Positions 42,369-51,405 of a stretch of 64,000 bases of DNA are shown piece by piece (within the stretch, counting starts at the first letter, position 1; each line of letters begins with the position of its first letter). The notes under the pieces were generated by a model that was not told where the DNA came from, searched no databases, and was given only the letters and a program-made list of their open reading frames with translations. The stretch is from NCBI GenBank assembly GCA_002331025.1, contig DCYG01000007.1:147385-211384 (forward strand), given 5' to 3'. This stretch comes from Firmicutes bacterium UBA2116. Lineage in GTDB: Bacteria; Bacillota; Clostridia; Tissierellales; Sedimentibacteraceae. The position numbers were made by a program, and so were the translations under genes.

Positions 42369-42890
42369 ATGAATGTATATACACTAACAACCGATACTAT
42401 TCCGGCGGTTGCTCAACTTATGTGCAGTATTAAACCCGATTGGTGGGATTATGACGGTGCTTATGGACAATTGAGTAATATTGACGAAACTATAAAAACA
42501 GTTGGTTGGTATCTTGGAGAGGACATCGACCACCCTAAAGGCTGGATTTTGTGCAGAGAATTAATTGGATATCGTGCACTTGAGCTTGAGTGCAGTGGAT
42601 TTGACGATAACGGTTCATTTAAGCTGGAACATAAACTTGGAGAGTTGTTTGATGTTGCCGAGAAATATGCTCGTGAAAAAGGTTATATGACGTTTAGGAG
42701 CGGAATTAGTTCTGTCGGTTTTAACATTCATGGTCAGGAAATAAATAATATCCCTAAAGCAATTGAGGAGCTGACATGCGACCGTATTGATTATAAATGG
42801 TATCTTGAAAACGGATTCCGTGTAATTGGGATACAGCCAAATGCATATGAGAGAGGATTCCATCTTATTATGCTTGGTAAAGAAATTTAA
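42369..42890 (+). CDS. GNAT-like protein, unknown function
   Basis: 173 residues. The length, N-terminal MNVYTLTTDTIPAVAQLM and C-terminal KWYLENGFRVIGIQPNAYERGFHLIMLGKEI (Y..NGF....I.P....G...I.L.K) match the end of a GNAT fold, and LGELFDVAEKYAREKGYMTFR fits the helix after the acetyl-CoA site. The pyrophosphate loop itself is not clear, so it may be non-catalytic or a divergent acetyltransferase. RBS GAAGGAGGATATGATAC. Confidence 0.65.
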   Translation: MNVYTLTTDTIPAVAQLMCSIKPDWWDYDGAYGQLSNIDETIKTVGWYLGEDIDHPKGWILCRELIGYRALELECSGFDDNGSFKLEHKLGELFDVAEKYAREKGYMTFRSGISSVGFNIHGQEINNIPKAIEELTCDRIDYKWYLENGFRVIGIQPNAYERGFHLIMLGKEI

Positions 42891-43058
42891 ATAGAACCCG
42901 ACTCCTATAGACGCTGAGAGAGTGATGTTTTGGAGTCAATTATATGCAGGGATACAATGTTATTTTGGTTTTTAGCAATAATTTTGATAGACTACTTATG
43001 TGTAAGCGCAAAAAAGACCCTTATAAGGGGTTGAATAATTTAGTCGGCGGTAAAAGCG

Positions 43059-43095
43059 AAAAAAATTACGCTTATTGACATTGCGTAATTTTTTT
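43059..43095. terminator. Bidirectional terminator enclosing the stop codon of the EAL gene
   Basis: AAAAAAATTACGC (43059-43071) and GCGTAATTTTTTT (43083-43095): perfect 13-bp arms with an 11-base loop. The TAA of the minus-strand gene (43074-43072) lies in the loop, so one arm is coding. Confidence 0.85.
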
Positions 43096-44724
43096 CTGGT
43101 TAAGGAATTCTTCCGGAGGCAGAGGTTTACTGTAGAAGTAGCCTTGAATGATATCGCAGCCTATTCTTTTCAATATTTCAACCTGTTCTTCTGTTTCTAC
43201 ACCTTCTGCAATTACTTCAATCCCTAAGGTGTGAGCCGTATTGATTATTCCCTCTACTAAAACTTCATTTTGCTTTTCGTCTATATTATCAATAAAAATT
43301 TTATCGATTTTTATATAATCAAATTGATTTGATGATTTCATCAGATGGCTTAAAGAGTTGTGACCTGAGCCATAATCGTCCAATGATATTTTAATTCCCT
43401 TTTCTCTCATCCTTTTCAAAACTGATAAAGTTCTTTCTACATCCTCAATAATAGATCTTTCGGTAAGCTCGAATTCTATAAAGGATGAATCTATATTATT
43501 TTCATCTAAGCAATTAACGGTAAAATCTATAATAGATTCATCGTTTAAGTCAATGGACGACAGATTAACGGATACATTCGTATAAATTCCTGCTTTCTGC
43601 CATTCCTTTATTTGTAATATTGAATTTGTAATGACCCATTTGGTTATTTCATTTATAAAGCCTACTTCTTCGGCCATTTCAATCAATTGTGATATTGAAA
43701 TATTACTGTATTCATCATTTTTTATTCTCAATAATGCTTCAGTTCCCATTATTTCATTTGTTCCTATTTTTATCTTTGGCTGATAGACTAAATAGAACAT
43801 ATCATTTTGCAGTGAAAAGTATAAGGAAACTAATGTATCATAATATTTCATACGCTCTGCTTCTATAATATTATCGTAAATGGTTATGATTCTTTGTGTC
43901 TTTACTGATTGAGTCATAACCCTTTCTAATTTTGAAATAATTTCATTTATGTGATTGCCATGCATCGGATAATTAACTATTCCTCCTCTTACAATAAGAG
44001 AAATAGGAAGAGTATCAACAAACATTGGTTTTCTTGTTTGCTCCTCGAATCTGTTTGCCATGTGGGTTGCTCTGCTGCAATCTATATCAGGTATTATTAT
44101 AATAAATTTATTTGTGCTGATGGTATATATATTGCAGTGGTTAAAATGCTTATCGGCATGCTTTAATAAATTAATAAAAGATTTTTTTCCCACCTCATGA
44201 TTAACATATTGATTTATCATTTCCATGTTTTTATATTCAAACACTATAATGGATAATGTACTGCATTTATCTTCATTTATCAGTAAGTTTAAATCTTCTG
44301 CGAATTTATTGGTATTCGGGTAGCCGGTTATAACATCAATATATGCTTTTTCCTTTTCTCTCTCATGCATTCTCTTTATATATTCTAGTAAGATGCCCAC
44401 CACCAATACTATTGTAATAAACATGAATATACGGAACACCCAGGATTTTGTGTCTTGCATTATTCCCTGGCTTACAACGAATGGCATGGAAGGTCCGAGC
44501 AGTATTCCTGCTATTATGGAGGCAGCTATTCCGGCCTTTATACCTAATATAAACACAGATGAAAGAATAGGAATATACATTATGTGTACAAATGCCGTAG
44601 TTCCGCCTGTTAAATATATGATAAAGCGAAATAAAATTATTATTGCTATTATTGCCAAGCCGGCCACTATTTTAAAAGGCCTGTTTTCTTTATATTTGCC
44701 GAAACCTATCAAATCAAATAACAT
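43072..44724 (-). CDS. Membrane GGDEF(degenerate)-EAL cyclic di-GMP phosphodiesterase
   Basis: 550 residues. Five or so N-terminal transmembrane helices (to ~residue 115), a GGDEF-like domain starting YIDVITGYPNTNKFAEDL (degenerate, with no GGDEF signature; the expected position reads TNKFIIIIPD), then a complete EAL domain: TEALLRIKND, VNLSSIDL, FELTERSIIED, ISLDDYGSGHNSL, FDYIKIDKIFI, EVIAEGVETEEQV and IQGYFYSKPLPPEEF. All metal-binding and catalytic residues of EAL are seen, so c-di-GMP hydrolysis is predicted, possibly regulated by the GGDEF-like part. RBS GGAGGGATTATGTT. A potential counterpart of the HD-GYP protein at 15289. Confidence 0.9.
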   Translation of the reverse strand: MLFDLIGFGKYKENRPFKIVAGLAIIAIIILFRFIIYLTGGTTAFVHIMYIPILSSVFILGIKAGIAASIIAGILLGPSMPFVVSQGIMQDTKSWVFRIFMFITIVLVVGILLEYIKRMHEREKEKAYIDVITGYPNTNKFAEDLNLLINEDKCSTLSIIVFEYKNMEMINQYVNHEVGKKSFINLLKHADKHFNHCNIYTISTNKFIIIIPDIDCSRATHMANRFEEQTRKPMFVDTLPISLIVRGGIVNYPMHGNHINEIISKLERVMTQSVKTQRIITIYDNIIEAERMKYYDTLVSLYFSLQNDMFYLVYQPKIKIGTNEIMGTEALLRIKNDEYSNISISQLIEMAEEVGFINEITKWVITNSILQIKEWQKAGIYTNVSVNLSSIDLNDESIIDFTVNCLDENNIDSSFIEFELTERSIIEDVERTLSVLKRMREKGIKISLDDYGSGHNSLSHLMKSSNQFDYIKIDKIFIDNIDEKQNEVLVEGIINTAHTLGIEVIAEGVETEEQVEILKRIGCDIIQGYFYSKPLPPEEFLNQKKITQCQ

Positions 44725-44776
44725 AACATAATCCCTCCATGCAAAGATAACGTTTTAATTATCGCGATATAATACA

Positions 44777-44843
44777 TATATCATACCATCGCCTCGGCAA
44801 TGCAAGCGAGCTTGCGCTGCACGCTCGGCTCAGATATGATATA
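44777..44843. repeat. Interrupted palindrome with GC-rich core
   Basis: TATATCATA (44777-44785) and TATGATATA (44835-44843) enclose a GC-rich core with a nested GCAAGCGAGCTTGC palindrome. The composition is strikingly different from the AT-rich surroundings. In the 284-base gap between the EAL gene and the CODH-like gene; no gene seen there. Confidence 0.55.
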
Positions 44844-45008
44844 GCAATGATCAATCTATATCAAATGCTGTAAATTATTGTCATTACCATTTATATACCA
44901 CTATAATCTACGTTAAAACATATATTTCATAAAATTAGCAAAAAAAAGAATTTTATTTTTACATGTGGTCATCCTAAATATGAATTAGAACATTTTAGGG
45001 AGGGTTAT

Positions 45009-46919
45009 ATGTCTGAAACAGTTTTAGAAAGAATGGAAGGTCGAGTTTCGTATCATGATTCTGTTGAGGAAATGTTAAAAAGAATCAGAGAAGACGGACT
45101 TTCCAGCGTATTTTCAAGATGGTCCGAACAGGAAAAAATACGGTGCACTTTTTGTTTGCAGGGATTAAGCTGTCAGTTATGTACACAGGGTCCATGCAGA
45201 ATAAGTGAGAAGGCAGGTGCCGTAAAGGGTGTTTGCGGAATTGATGCTGACGGTATGGCAATGCGCAGCTTACTGATGAGAAATATAATGGGAGCCGCAA
45301 CATATGGACATCACGCCTTTGAAGCGTTCAGAACCTTAAAAGCTACGGGAGAGGGTAAGACACCTTTTAAAATTACAGATGTTGAAAAGTTAAAATGGAT
45401 GTGTGAAAAAACCGGTATTAATACTAATCAGGATGTAAATCAAATGGCAATACAATTGGCGGAGCTTCTTGACAAGGAAATGAAAATTTCACCTGATTAT
45501 GAAAGTGTGATGGTTGAAGTGTTTGCTCCCAGAAAAAGAAAGAAAATATGGAAGGACCTGAACATTTACCCCACAGGTGTGCAGCATGAAGTGGAAAATT
45601 GTATAGCAAGCTGCTTAACCAATGTGGATGGCGACTATGTATCACTTGCTAAAAAAGCACTTCGTCTGGGATTATCCACTATTTACACGGCTCAAATCGG
45701 TTTGGAAATGACACAGGATATTTTATTTGGAACTCCGATGCCTCATGAGGTTGAAGTAGATTTGGGGATAATGGACCCTGATTACGTTAATATTGCTTTT
45801 AATGGTCATCAGCCGTGGATTGGTGTAGCAGCACTTCAAAAGGCAAGAAAACCTGAGTATCAGGAAATGGCAAGGAAGGCAGGCGCAAAGGGAATTCATA
45901 TAGTCGGCTCTATCGAAACAGGACAGGAAATGCTGCAAAGATTCCAGACCGACGATGTCTTTGTAGGATTGATGGGAAACTGGCTTGCTATTGAGCCGTT
46001 CCTTGCAACGGGAACCGTTGATGCCTTAGTAATGGAGGAAAATTGTTCGCCTCCGGCTATCGATCAATATGCGGAAAAGTATCAGGTTGCATTGATAAGC
46101 GTAAGTACGATTATCGGTGTACCCGGAGCAGAGCATCAGATGCCTTATTATCCGGCAGATGCTGATGAAATGGCTGAAAAATGTATAAATGTTGCAATTG
46201 AAAACTTTAAGAAAAGACACGGAAAAATCAAGCCGATGGTACCTAAGTACATAACAAAGGCAATTGCGGGTTTCTCTACTGAAGCAGTTTTAAAAGCAAT
46301 CGGCAATGATTTAAACGTGCTGGTAGACGTTATAGTTAAAGGTCAATTAAAAGGTGTTGTTGCACTGGCAAATTGTGCAACCTTACGTAACGGTCCTCAT
46401 GACTGGAATACAGTTAATATCACAAAACAGTTAATTAAAAAGGATATACTTGTAGTAGCAGGCGGATGCGGCAATCATGGTCTGGAAGTAGCCGGTCTTT
46501 GTAATCTGGATGCAATTGAAATGGCAGGAGATGGATTGAAAGGAGTGTGTAATGCATTGGGAATACCGCCCGTGCTAAGCTTCGGAACATGTACGGATAC
46601 AGGAAGAATATCCATGCTGGTAACAGCTTTAGCCGATCATCTTGATGCTGATATTTCCGATTTGCCTATTGCGGTTACGGCTCCCGAATGGATGGAGCAA
46701 AAAGCTACCATAGACGGTCTGTTTGCAGTTGCTTATGGCTGCTATACTCATTTGTCTCCTACACCGTTTATAACCGGAGCTCCAAATTTAGTTAAGCTTC
46801 TTACCGAAGATGTAGAAGGCCTGACAGGAGGCAAGGTGGCAGTGGGCGATGACCCTGTCGAAGCCGCTAACGGTATTGAGGCTCACATAATGATGAAGAG
46901 ACAGAAAATGGGAATATAA
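45009..46919 (+). CDS. CODH-like protein (CooS family) with Glu replacing an active-site cysteine
   Basis: 636 residues, full-length Ni-CODH fold. B-cluster cysteines C55, C58, C63 and C76 are present. Compared with Carboxydothermus CODH-II, the C-cluster ligands map as H267 (NGHQP), C346 (EENCS), C487 (GGCGNHG), C528 (GTCTD) and C578 (YGCYTHL), and catalytic Lys as K565, but the ICCTGNE motif is SIETGQE, so Cys295 becomes E303. The D-cluster motif is also altered (C46-x2-C49, with Ser54 where the second Cys should be). This matches the deviant CooS-V type, which holds an Fe/S/O hybrid cluster, lacks CO oxidation and slowly reduces hydroxylamine. No cooF, cooC or acetyl-CoA synthase genes adjoin. 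RBS AGGGAGGGTTAT. Confidence 0.88.
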   Translation: MSETVLERMEGRVSYHDSVEEMLKRIREDGLSSVFSRWSEQEKIRCTFCLQGLSCQLCTQGPCRISEKAGAVKGVCGIDADGMAMRSLLMRNIMGAATYGHHAFEAFRTLKATGEGKTPFKITDVEKLKWMCEKTGINTNQDVNQMAIQLAELLDKEMKISPDYESVMVEVFAPRKRKKIWKDLNIYPTGVQHEVENCIASCLTNVDGDYVSLAKKALRLGLSTIYTAQIGLEMTQDILFGTPMPHEVEVDLGIMDPDYVNIAFNGHQPWIGVAALQKARKPEYQEMARKAGAKGIHIVGSIETGQEMLQRFQTDDVFVGLMGNWLAIEPFLATGTVDALVMEENCSPPAIDQYAEKYQVALISVSTIIGVPGAEHQMPYYPADADEMAEKCINVAIENFKKRHGKIKPMVPKYITKAIAGFSTEAVLKAIGNDLNVLVDVIVKGQLKGVVALANCATLRNGPHDWNTVNITKQLIKKDILVVAGGCGNHGLEVAGLCNLDAIEMAGDGLKGVCNALGIPPVLSFGTCTDTGRISMLVTALADHLDADISDLPIAVTAPEWMEQKATIDGLFAVAYGCYTHLSPTPFITGAPNLVKLLTEDVEGLTGGKVAVGDDPVEAANGIEAHIMMKRQKMGI

Positions 46920-46971
46920 ATATAGCTGCCTGCCAACAGCCTACCATCTTGATGACTTTGTCATCAATCTG

Positions 46972-46995
46972 AGCTGCCAACATGGCAGCTTTTTT
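46972..46995 (+). terminator. Terminator after the CODH-like gene
   Basis: AGCTGCCA and TGGCAGCT arms, then TTTTTTG. Another hairpin (TTGATGAC/GTCATCAA, 46949-46967) precedes it. Confidence 0.82.
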
Positions 46996-47010
46996 GCACT
47001 TACAGTATAA

Positions 47011-47104
47011 GAGGGCGACACCAAATTTCGCATGCAGCATAAGCTGCCGACACAAAATCAGAGATTTTGGGCGTCTGCTTAAAAATTTGGGTCATCTGTT
47101 TAAA
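47011..47104. repeat. Degenerate family C repeats
   Basis: GGGCGACACCAAATTTCGC, then GCATAAGCTGCCGACACAAA, GAGATTTTGGGCGTCTGCTT and AAATTTGGGTCATCTGTTTA: overlapping, decayed copies of the element at 16611-16717. Confidence 0.65.
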
Positions 47105-47167
47105 AAACAGCTTGAATTCATTTTCGCACAGGTTATAATTATATAAAAAGGAAAATGGCGGGAAATT

Positions 47168-48391
47168 ATGAATATACAAATAAATATGCCAAAAGAAGTT
47201 GAAACGGCATTAAATATTCTGAAGAAAAATGGTTATGAAGCATACGTTGTGGGAGGCTGTGTAAGAGACAGCTTATTGGGTACTGTTCCCCATGATTGGG
47301 ATATTACCACATCGGCTAAGCCGGATGAAATTATAAATTGCTTTAATGACTACAGGACTATTAATACAGGTCTTAAGCACGGTACGGTTACGGTGCTGAT
47401 TGATGGTGCCCATATTGAGGTTACCACCTATAGAATTGACGGCAAGTATACTGATAACAGACGGCCTGACAATGTTGTGTTCACCGATGATGTATATCAT
47501 GATTTAAAGCGAAGAGATTTTACTATAAATGCTCTTGCATACAATGACAATGGAATTGTGGACTTGTTTGACGGAATAAGGGATTTGAATAACAAAGTAA
47601 TAAGATGTGTTGGAAATCCCGATGAAAGATTCAATGAGGACGGACTCAGAATTTTAAGAGCACTCAGATTTGCTTCTGTCTTAAATTTCAGCATAGATGA
47701 TGAAACCTCAGACAGTGTACATAAGAATAAAGAGCTTCTGAAGAATATTTCCAGGGAAAGAATAAGCGTAGAGCTGAATAAGCTTATTAACGGAGAAAAC
47801 TTTTTAAATATTTTAAATAAATACAGGGATGTCGTAGAGATATTCATACCTGAAATAAAAGATTATACACGGATGGAATGGGACCATGCGTTAAAATCCA
47901 TGTGCTTTGCAGATAATCAAACTGTAAAATTGGCATTATTATTGTTATATACAAATAGAACAGGGACCATTTTAAAGGATTTAAAATATGATAATGCAAC
48001 AATCACCACAGCAGTATTATTAAACAATAACGTAAATGAAATGATTATAGCTGATAAAATTAAATTAAAAAAGCAATTAAATAAATTTGGTTATGATAAT
48101 TTATTTTTATTGTTAAATTTTAAAACTGCGGCTGCTTTGGCCGATAATATTGTCAATGAGGTTATAATCATTAAAAATTCCGAAAAGATGATCGATGAAA
48201 TCATAGAAAAAAATGAAGCATACGACTTGAAATCATTGGCAATCAACGGTGATGATTTAATGAACGGGGGTTATAAAAAAGGCAAGGAACTAGGCGTAAT
48301 CTTAAACGATGTTTTAAATCTCGTAATGGAAGAGAAATTGGAAAATCAAAGGGATGTATTGCTTGATTATGTGAAAAATCATAGAAAATAG
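47168..48391 (+). CDS. cca: CCA-adding enzyme (tRNA nucleotidyltransferase)
   Basis: 407 residues. Class II nucleotidyltransferase head: GYEAYVVGGCVRDSLLGTVPHDWDITTSAKPDEI with the G-G-x-V-R-D loop and DWD metal-binding pair, then GTVTVLIDGAHIEVTTYRIDG, RRDFTINALAYND (template motif region) and EDGLRILRALRFASVLNF. Adds CCA to tRNA 3' ends; required here because the tRNA-Ser gene lacks an encoded CCA. The RBS is weak (GGCGGGAAATT). Confidence 0.92.
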   Translation: MNIQINMPKEVETALNILKKNGYEAYVVGGCVRDSLLGTVPHDWDITTSAKPDEIINCFNDYRTINTGLKHGTVTVLIDGAHIEVTTYRIDGKYTDNRRPDNVVFTDDVYHDLKRRDFTINALAYNDNGIVDLFDGIRDLNNKVIRCVGNPDERFNEDGLRILRALRFASVLNFSIDDETSDSVHKNKELLKNISRERISVELNKLINGENFLNILNKYRDVVEIFIPEIKDYTRMEWDHALKSMCFADNQTVKLALLLLYTNRTGTILKDLKYDNATITTAVLLNNNVNEMIIADKIKLKKQLNKFGYDNLFLLLNFKTAAALADNIVNEVIIIKNSEKMIDEIIEKNEAYDLKSLAINGDDLMNGGYKKGKELGVILNDVLNLVMEEKLENQRDVLLDYVKNHRK

Positions 48392-48471
48392 GCTGTTGAA
48401 ATACTCTGTTTATGCCTGAGCGATAGCGAAATTTGCCCTAACCCCAATTCTCAGAGTATTTTTCAGCAGCC
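48391..48471. terminator. Hairpin between convergent cca and nqrF-like genes
   Basis: GGCTGTTGAAATACTCTG and CAGAGTATTTTTCAGCAGCC arms enclose a family B fragment (GCCTGAGCGATAGCGAA). Functions for either strand. Confidence 0.65.
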
Positions 48472-48487
48472 TATAATTTTTATATGT

Positions 48488-49579
48488 TTAAAACTTATCG
48501 TAATATATCTTTTCTATAGGAATTTCTTTTTTCAATAATGCTTCTACTATCGAGTCGATCATTTGTGGACTGCCGCAAAGATACGCAGTATAGTTTCCGC
48601 CCTTTTCTATATATTTATCTATGGCTATAGTTACTCTGCCCCTTTCGCCTTTCCATTCCTGTGATTCTTCTCTGGAAAGGGTTGGAATAAACTTAAAGTC
48701 ATACAGCTTTTCTTCAAGCATTTTCAGCTTATCCAATAAAAACAAATCATCCATGGTCCTTGCACCAAAGAAGAAAATCGCTTTACGTTTAATGTCATTA
48801 TCCGCCATGTACTGAAGGATTGACATGATAGGTGCCATACCTGTTCCGGCTCCCGCAAGTATGATGGGTCCCCCGTCGTCATCATGGTAGTAAAAATCTC
48901 CGTAAGGTCCGTTTACGTGGGCTTGATCTCCTTCTTTTAAATGATGGTGTACATAGGTGGTTGCAATACCTCCCGTATATCCGATAAGAAGCTCCACCGC
49001 ATGCGTATCATTTACGGATGATGCAATTGAGTAGGCTCTGTAGACCTCTTCTTCGTTACCTTCGTACGCAGGGGCTTTAAGCTGTACGTATTGCCCCGGC
49101 TTAAATGATATTTCCTCATCGCCGAAATTAAATCGCAGCAGCTTTATTGTGGATGTCAGACGTTCAATTTTTTCAATGGAGACAGCATACTCCTTTACAT
49201 TAAACAGCTCTTCGGGAATTTCAATTTTAATATTTTGTTTTACCTTGCATTGACATGTCAATCTTACGTTACTATCGAGCTCTTCTTTTGAAAGCAAGGG
49301 CTTTTCTGTTGCAAGAACAGGACCTCCGCCCTCAAGCACCTTTGCTTTGCAGTAGCCGCATGAGCCCTTGCCGCCGCATGCCGACGGTATAAAAATACTT
49401 TCTGCTCTGAGAGTGTCCAGCAGGGTGTTGCCGCCTTGGACAATATATTCCTTATCATCATTTATAGTTAAGGTTACCTCACCGTAATTACCGATGGTTT
49501 TATTCGATATGGTCAGCAATGCTGCAAGTATTGCAGTAATGCAAGTAACAATAAATATGGTTGTCAGTATTGTATTCAT
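48488..49579 (-). CDS. nqrF: NqrF-like NADH/ferredoxin-type electron input subunit
   Basis: 363 residues: one N-terminal membrane helix; plant-type [2Fe-2S] domain with C68, C74, C77 and C111 (SACGGKGSCGYC ... TCQC); FAD domain with YRAYSIASS; NAD domain with ILAGAGTGMAPIMSIL, ending CGSPQMIDSIVEALLK and an aromatic YYDKF tail. This is the electron entry unit of the sodium-pumping NADH:quinone oxidoreductase. Slightly shorter than classical NqrF (~408). It closes a five-gene operon that lacks NqrA. RBS GGAGGCGGCA. Confidence 0.88.
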   Translation of the reverse strand: MNTILTTIFIVTCITAILAALLTISNKTIGNYGEVTLTINDDKEYIVQGGNTLLDTLRAESIFIPSACGGKGSCGYCKAKVLEGGGPVLATEKPLLSKEELDSNVRLTCQCKVKQNIKIEIPEELFNVKEYAVSIEKIERLTSTIKLLRFNFGDEEISFKPGQYVQLKAPAYEGNEEEVYRAYSIASSVNDTHAVELLIGYTGGIATTYVHHHLKEGDQAHVNGPYGDFYYHDDDGGPIILAGAGTGMAPIMSILQYMADNDIKRKAIFFFGARTMDDLFLLDKLKMLEEKLYDFKFIPTLSREESQEWKGERGRVTIAIDKYIEKGGNYTAYLCGSPQMIDSIVEALLKKEIPIEKIYYDKF

Positions 49580-49588
49580 TGCCGCCTC

Positions 49589-50179
49589 CTATTGAATTTG
49601 TACCATGCCGCTGAATCCTATGAATGCAAGAGCCATAATACCTGTAATAATTAAAGTGATGGGTGTGCCCCTGAGACCTTCGGGTATGGATTTTTCATTT
49701 AATCTTGACCTGATTCCGGCCATTGCGGTAATGGCAAGCAGCCATCCTATCCCTGAACCTACGGCATATCCCAGTGTCTGCATAAAGTTATACTGTCTTG
49801 TTACCATAAACAGAGAAATCCCTAATATTGCACAGTTTACTGTTATTAACGGCAAAAATATTCCCAACGAGTAATATAGGGTTGGCAGGTAACGTTCCAG
49901 CACCATTTCCAGCAGCTGTACGAATGCAGCTATAATCAGAATAAATATTATGAACATCAGATATTCTAAATTAAAACGAACCAGGACGGTCCAATATACT
50001 ATATAATTCAATATTGTTGTGACAGTCATAACCATTGTTACGGAAATACCCAGACCTATTGCCGTGGGAATCTCTTTTGAAACGGCTATGAAGGAGCACA
50101 TTCCAAGAAAGTTTGAGAAAATCATGTTGCTTGTAAATATGGCTGCAAAGATTATTATAATCGGGTTAACTTCTATCAT
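49589..50179 (-). CDS. NqrE/RnfA-type membrane subunit
   Basis: 196 residues, six transmembrane helices. Contains TSNMIFSNFLGMCSFIAVSKEIPTAIGLGISVTMV and the mirrored NCAILGISLFMVTRQYNFMQTLGYAVGSGIGWLLAI, the half-helix motifs that in this family house the intramembrane iron centre. Four-base overlap (ATGA) with the preceding gene. Sequence alone by eye does not separate NqrE from RnfA. Confidence 0.9.
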   Translation of the reverse strand: MIEVNPIIIIFAAIFTSNMIFSNFLGMCSFIAVSKEIPTAIGLGISVTMVMTVTTILNYIVYWTVLVRFNLEYLMFIIFILIIAAFVQLLEMVLERYLPTLYYSLGIFLPLITVNCAILGISLFMVTRQYNFMQTLGYAVGSGIGWLLAITAMAGIRSRLNEKSIPEGLRGTPITLIITGIMALAFIGFSGMVQIQ

Positions 50180-50802
50180 CTTTTCTCAGCTCCTTTTCTT
50201 TCAAGCTTTAACCTTCTGTTGTTTGTTACCCACATGATGCATGCAAGTATGAAAAATGCAGACGGAGGCATTACCATGAGAGTCCATTTTGTGATTGTTT
50301 CCGGTAATATTTGAAAACCGAACACTGTACCAAAGCCTAAGATTTCCCTTATTGATGATATCATCAATAAAACCAAGGTATAGCCAAGTCCCGAAGCTAT
50401 GCCGTCCAGAAATGATAAAACAGGAGGATTAGCTTGTGCAAAGCCCTCTGCCCTTCCCATTATGATGCAGTTTGTTATAATTAATCCAACGTATGGTCCC
50501 AATGCCTTGCTCATATTGGGCATATACGCTTTCAAATAGATATCAACAATAATTACAAAGGATGAAATAATCAATACCTGAACCATCATGCGTATATGCT
50601 TGGGAGTATAGGATTTTAAAAGTGATACGGTCAAGCAGGAAAAAGCAGTTACAAATGAAAGTGCAATTCCCATAATTAACGAGTTCATCATCAGGTTGGT
50701 TACGGCAAGAGCGGAGCATATTCCGATAACCTGCACAAACACGGGGTTTTCCGTATAAATTCCTTTTTTGAAGATTTTTTTAACTTCAGATTTTTTAACC
50801 AA
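50176..50802 (-). CDS. NqrD/RnfE-type membrane subunit
   Basis: 208 residues, six transmembrane helices. NPVFVQVIGICSALAVTNLMMNSLIMGIALSF and GPYVGLIITNCIIMGRAEGFAQANPP are family signatures, with the cysteine pair facing NqrE/RnfA. The start codon is TTG at 50802, directly after the TAA of the previous gene, with GGGGGTGAG upstream. Confidence 0.9.
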   Translation of the reverse strand: MVKKSEVKKIFKKGIYTENPVFVQVIGICSALAVTNLMMNSLIMGIALSFVTAFSCLTVSLLKSYTPKHIRMMVQVLIISSFVIIVDIYLKAYMPNMSKALGPYVGLIITNCIIMGRAEGFAQANPPVLSFLDGIASGLGYTLVLLMISSIREILGFGTVFGFQILPETITKWTLMVMPPSAFFILACIMWVTNNRRLKLERKGAEKR

Positions 50803-51405
50803 TTATCTCACCCCCGTCGATTCAAAAAATGTACTAAGGTCCTCGTTTATCATCTTGACAACCGCAGATGAAGTTTGTGTTGCACCTGCTATGGCATCCA
50901 CATTACTTACTGCCTGAGGAGATGATATAATGTAATTTCCATCTGCAGCACCTTCAATATCAATGTTTCTGAACTGATTTTTATATGCATCCTCCGATAT
51001 TCTGCCGCCAAGTCCCGGAGTTTCGGATTGTGTTATAAACTCTATACCTATTATTTTTGTAAAGTCCTTATTAAGTCCTACATAAGCATTTATAGTGCCC
51101 CAGAGCCCGGCTCCGTTTATGGGAACGGCATAAGCTGTCTCCTTGTTGTCCTCAACAAGGGTATATACCTCAATATCATTAATAGTTTTTTGTTTTATTT
51201 TTTCATCAAAAGCACGTTTAATTTCCTGCGGGTCGTCATTTTCCGGCAAGACATCAAATATATAAAGTATTTTTTGCCTCAGTTCACTTTCCTGATTGAA
51301 TGCTATGGTATCGGTGAGCATGTAGTTAATTGATGCAAGCATTGCAATAAATACTACCGTGACTGCTATCATAAATAAAATCGGGTAATATAATGAATTT
51401 TTCAT
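50803..51405 (-). CDS. NqrC/RnfG-type FMN-binding subunit
   Basis: 200 residues, the size of RnfG rather than NqrC (~255). One N-terminal membrane helix, then an FMN-binding domain with QSETPGLGGRISEDAYKNQF and the flavinylation motif in DAIAGATQTSSAVV (S/T-G-A-T-x-T in which the first position is Ala). The motif Thr would carry covalently bound FMN, placed by an ApbE transferase not seen here. Overlaps the preceding gene by 4 bases. RBS TTTGGAGGTAATTTC. Confidence 0.88.
   Translation of the reverse strand: MKNSLYYPILFMIAVTVVFIAMLASINYMLTDTIAFNQESELRQKILYIFDVLPENDDPQEIKRAFDEKIKQKTINDIEVYTLVEDNKETAYAVPINGAGLWGTINAYVGLNKDFTKIIGIEFITQSETPGLGGRISEDAYKNQFRNIDIEGAADGNYIISSPQAVSNVDAIAGATQTSSAVVKMINEDLSTFFESTGVR

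Noticed and set aside
45009..46919. Energy-conserving CODH/acetyl-CoA synthase or CO-oxidising hydrogenase complex
   Set aside because: Active-site Cys295 is Glu and there are no acsA-E, cooF, cooC or hydrogenase genes beside it.
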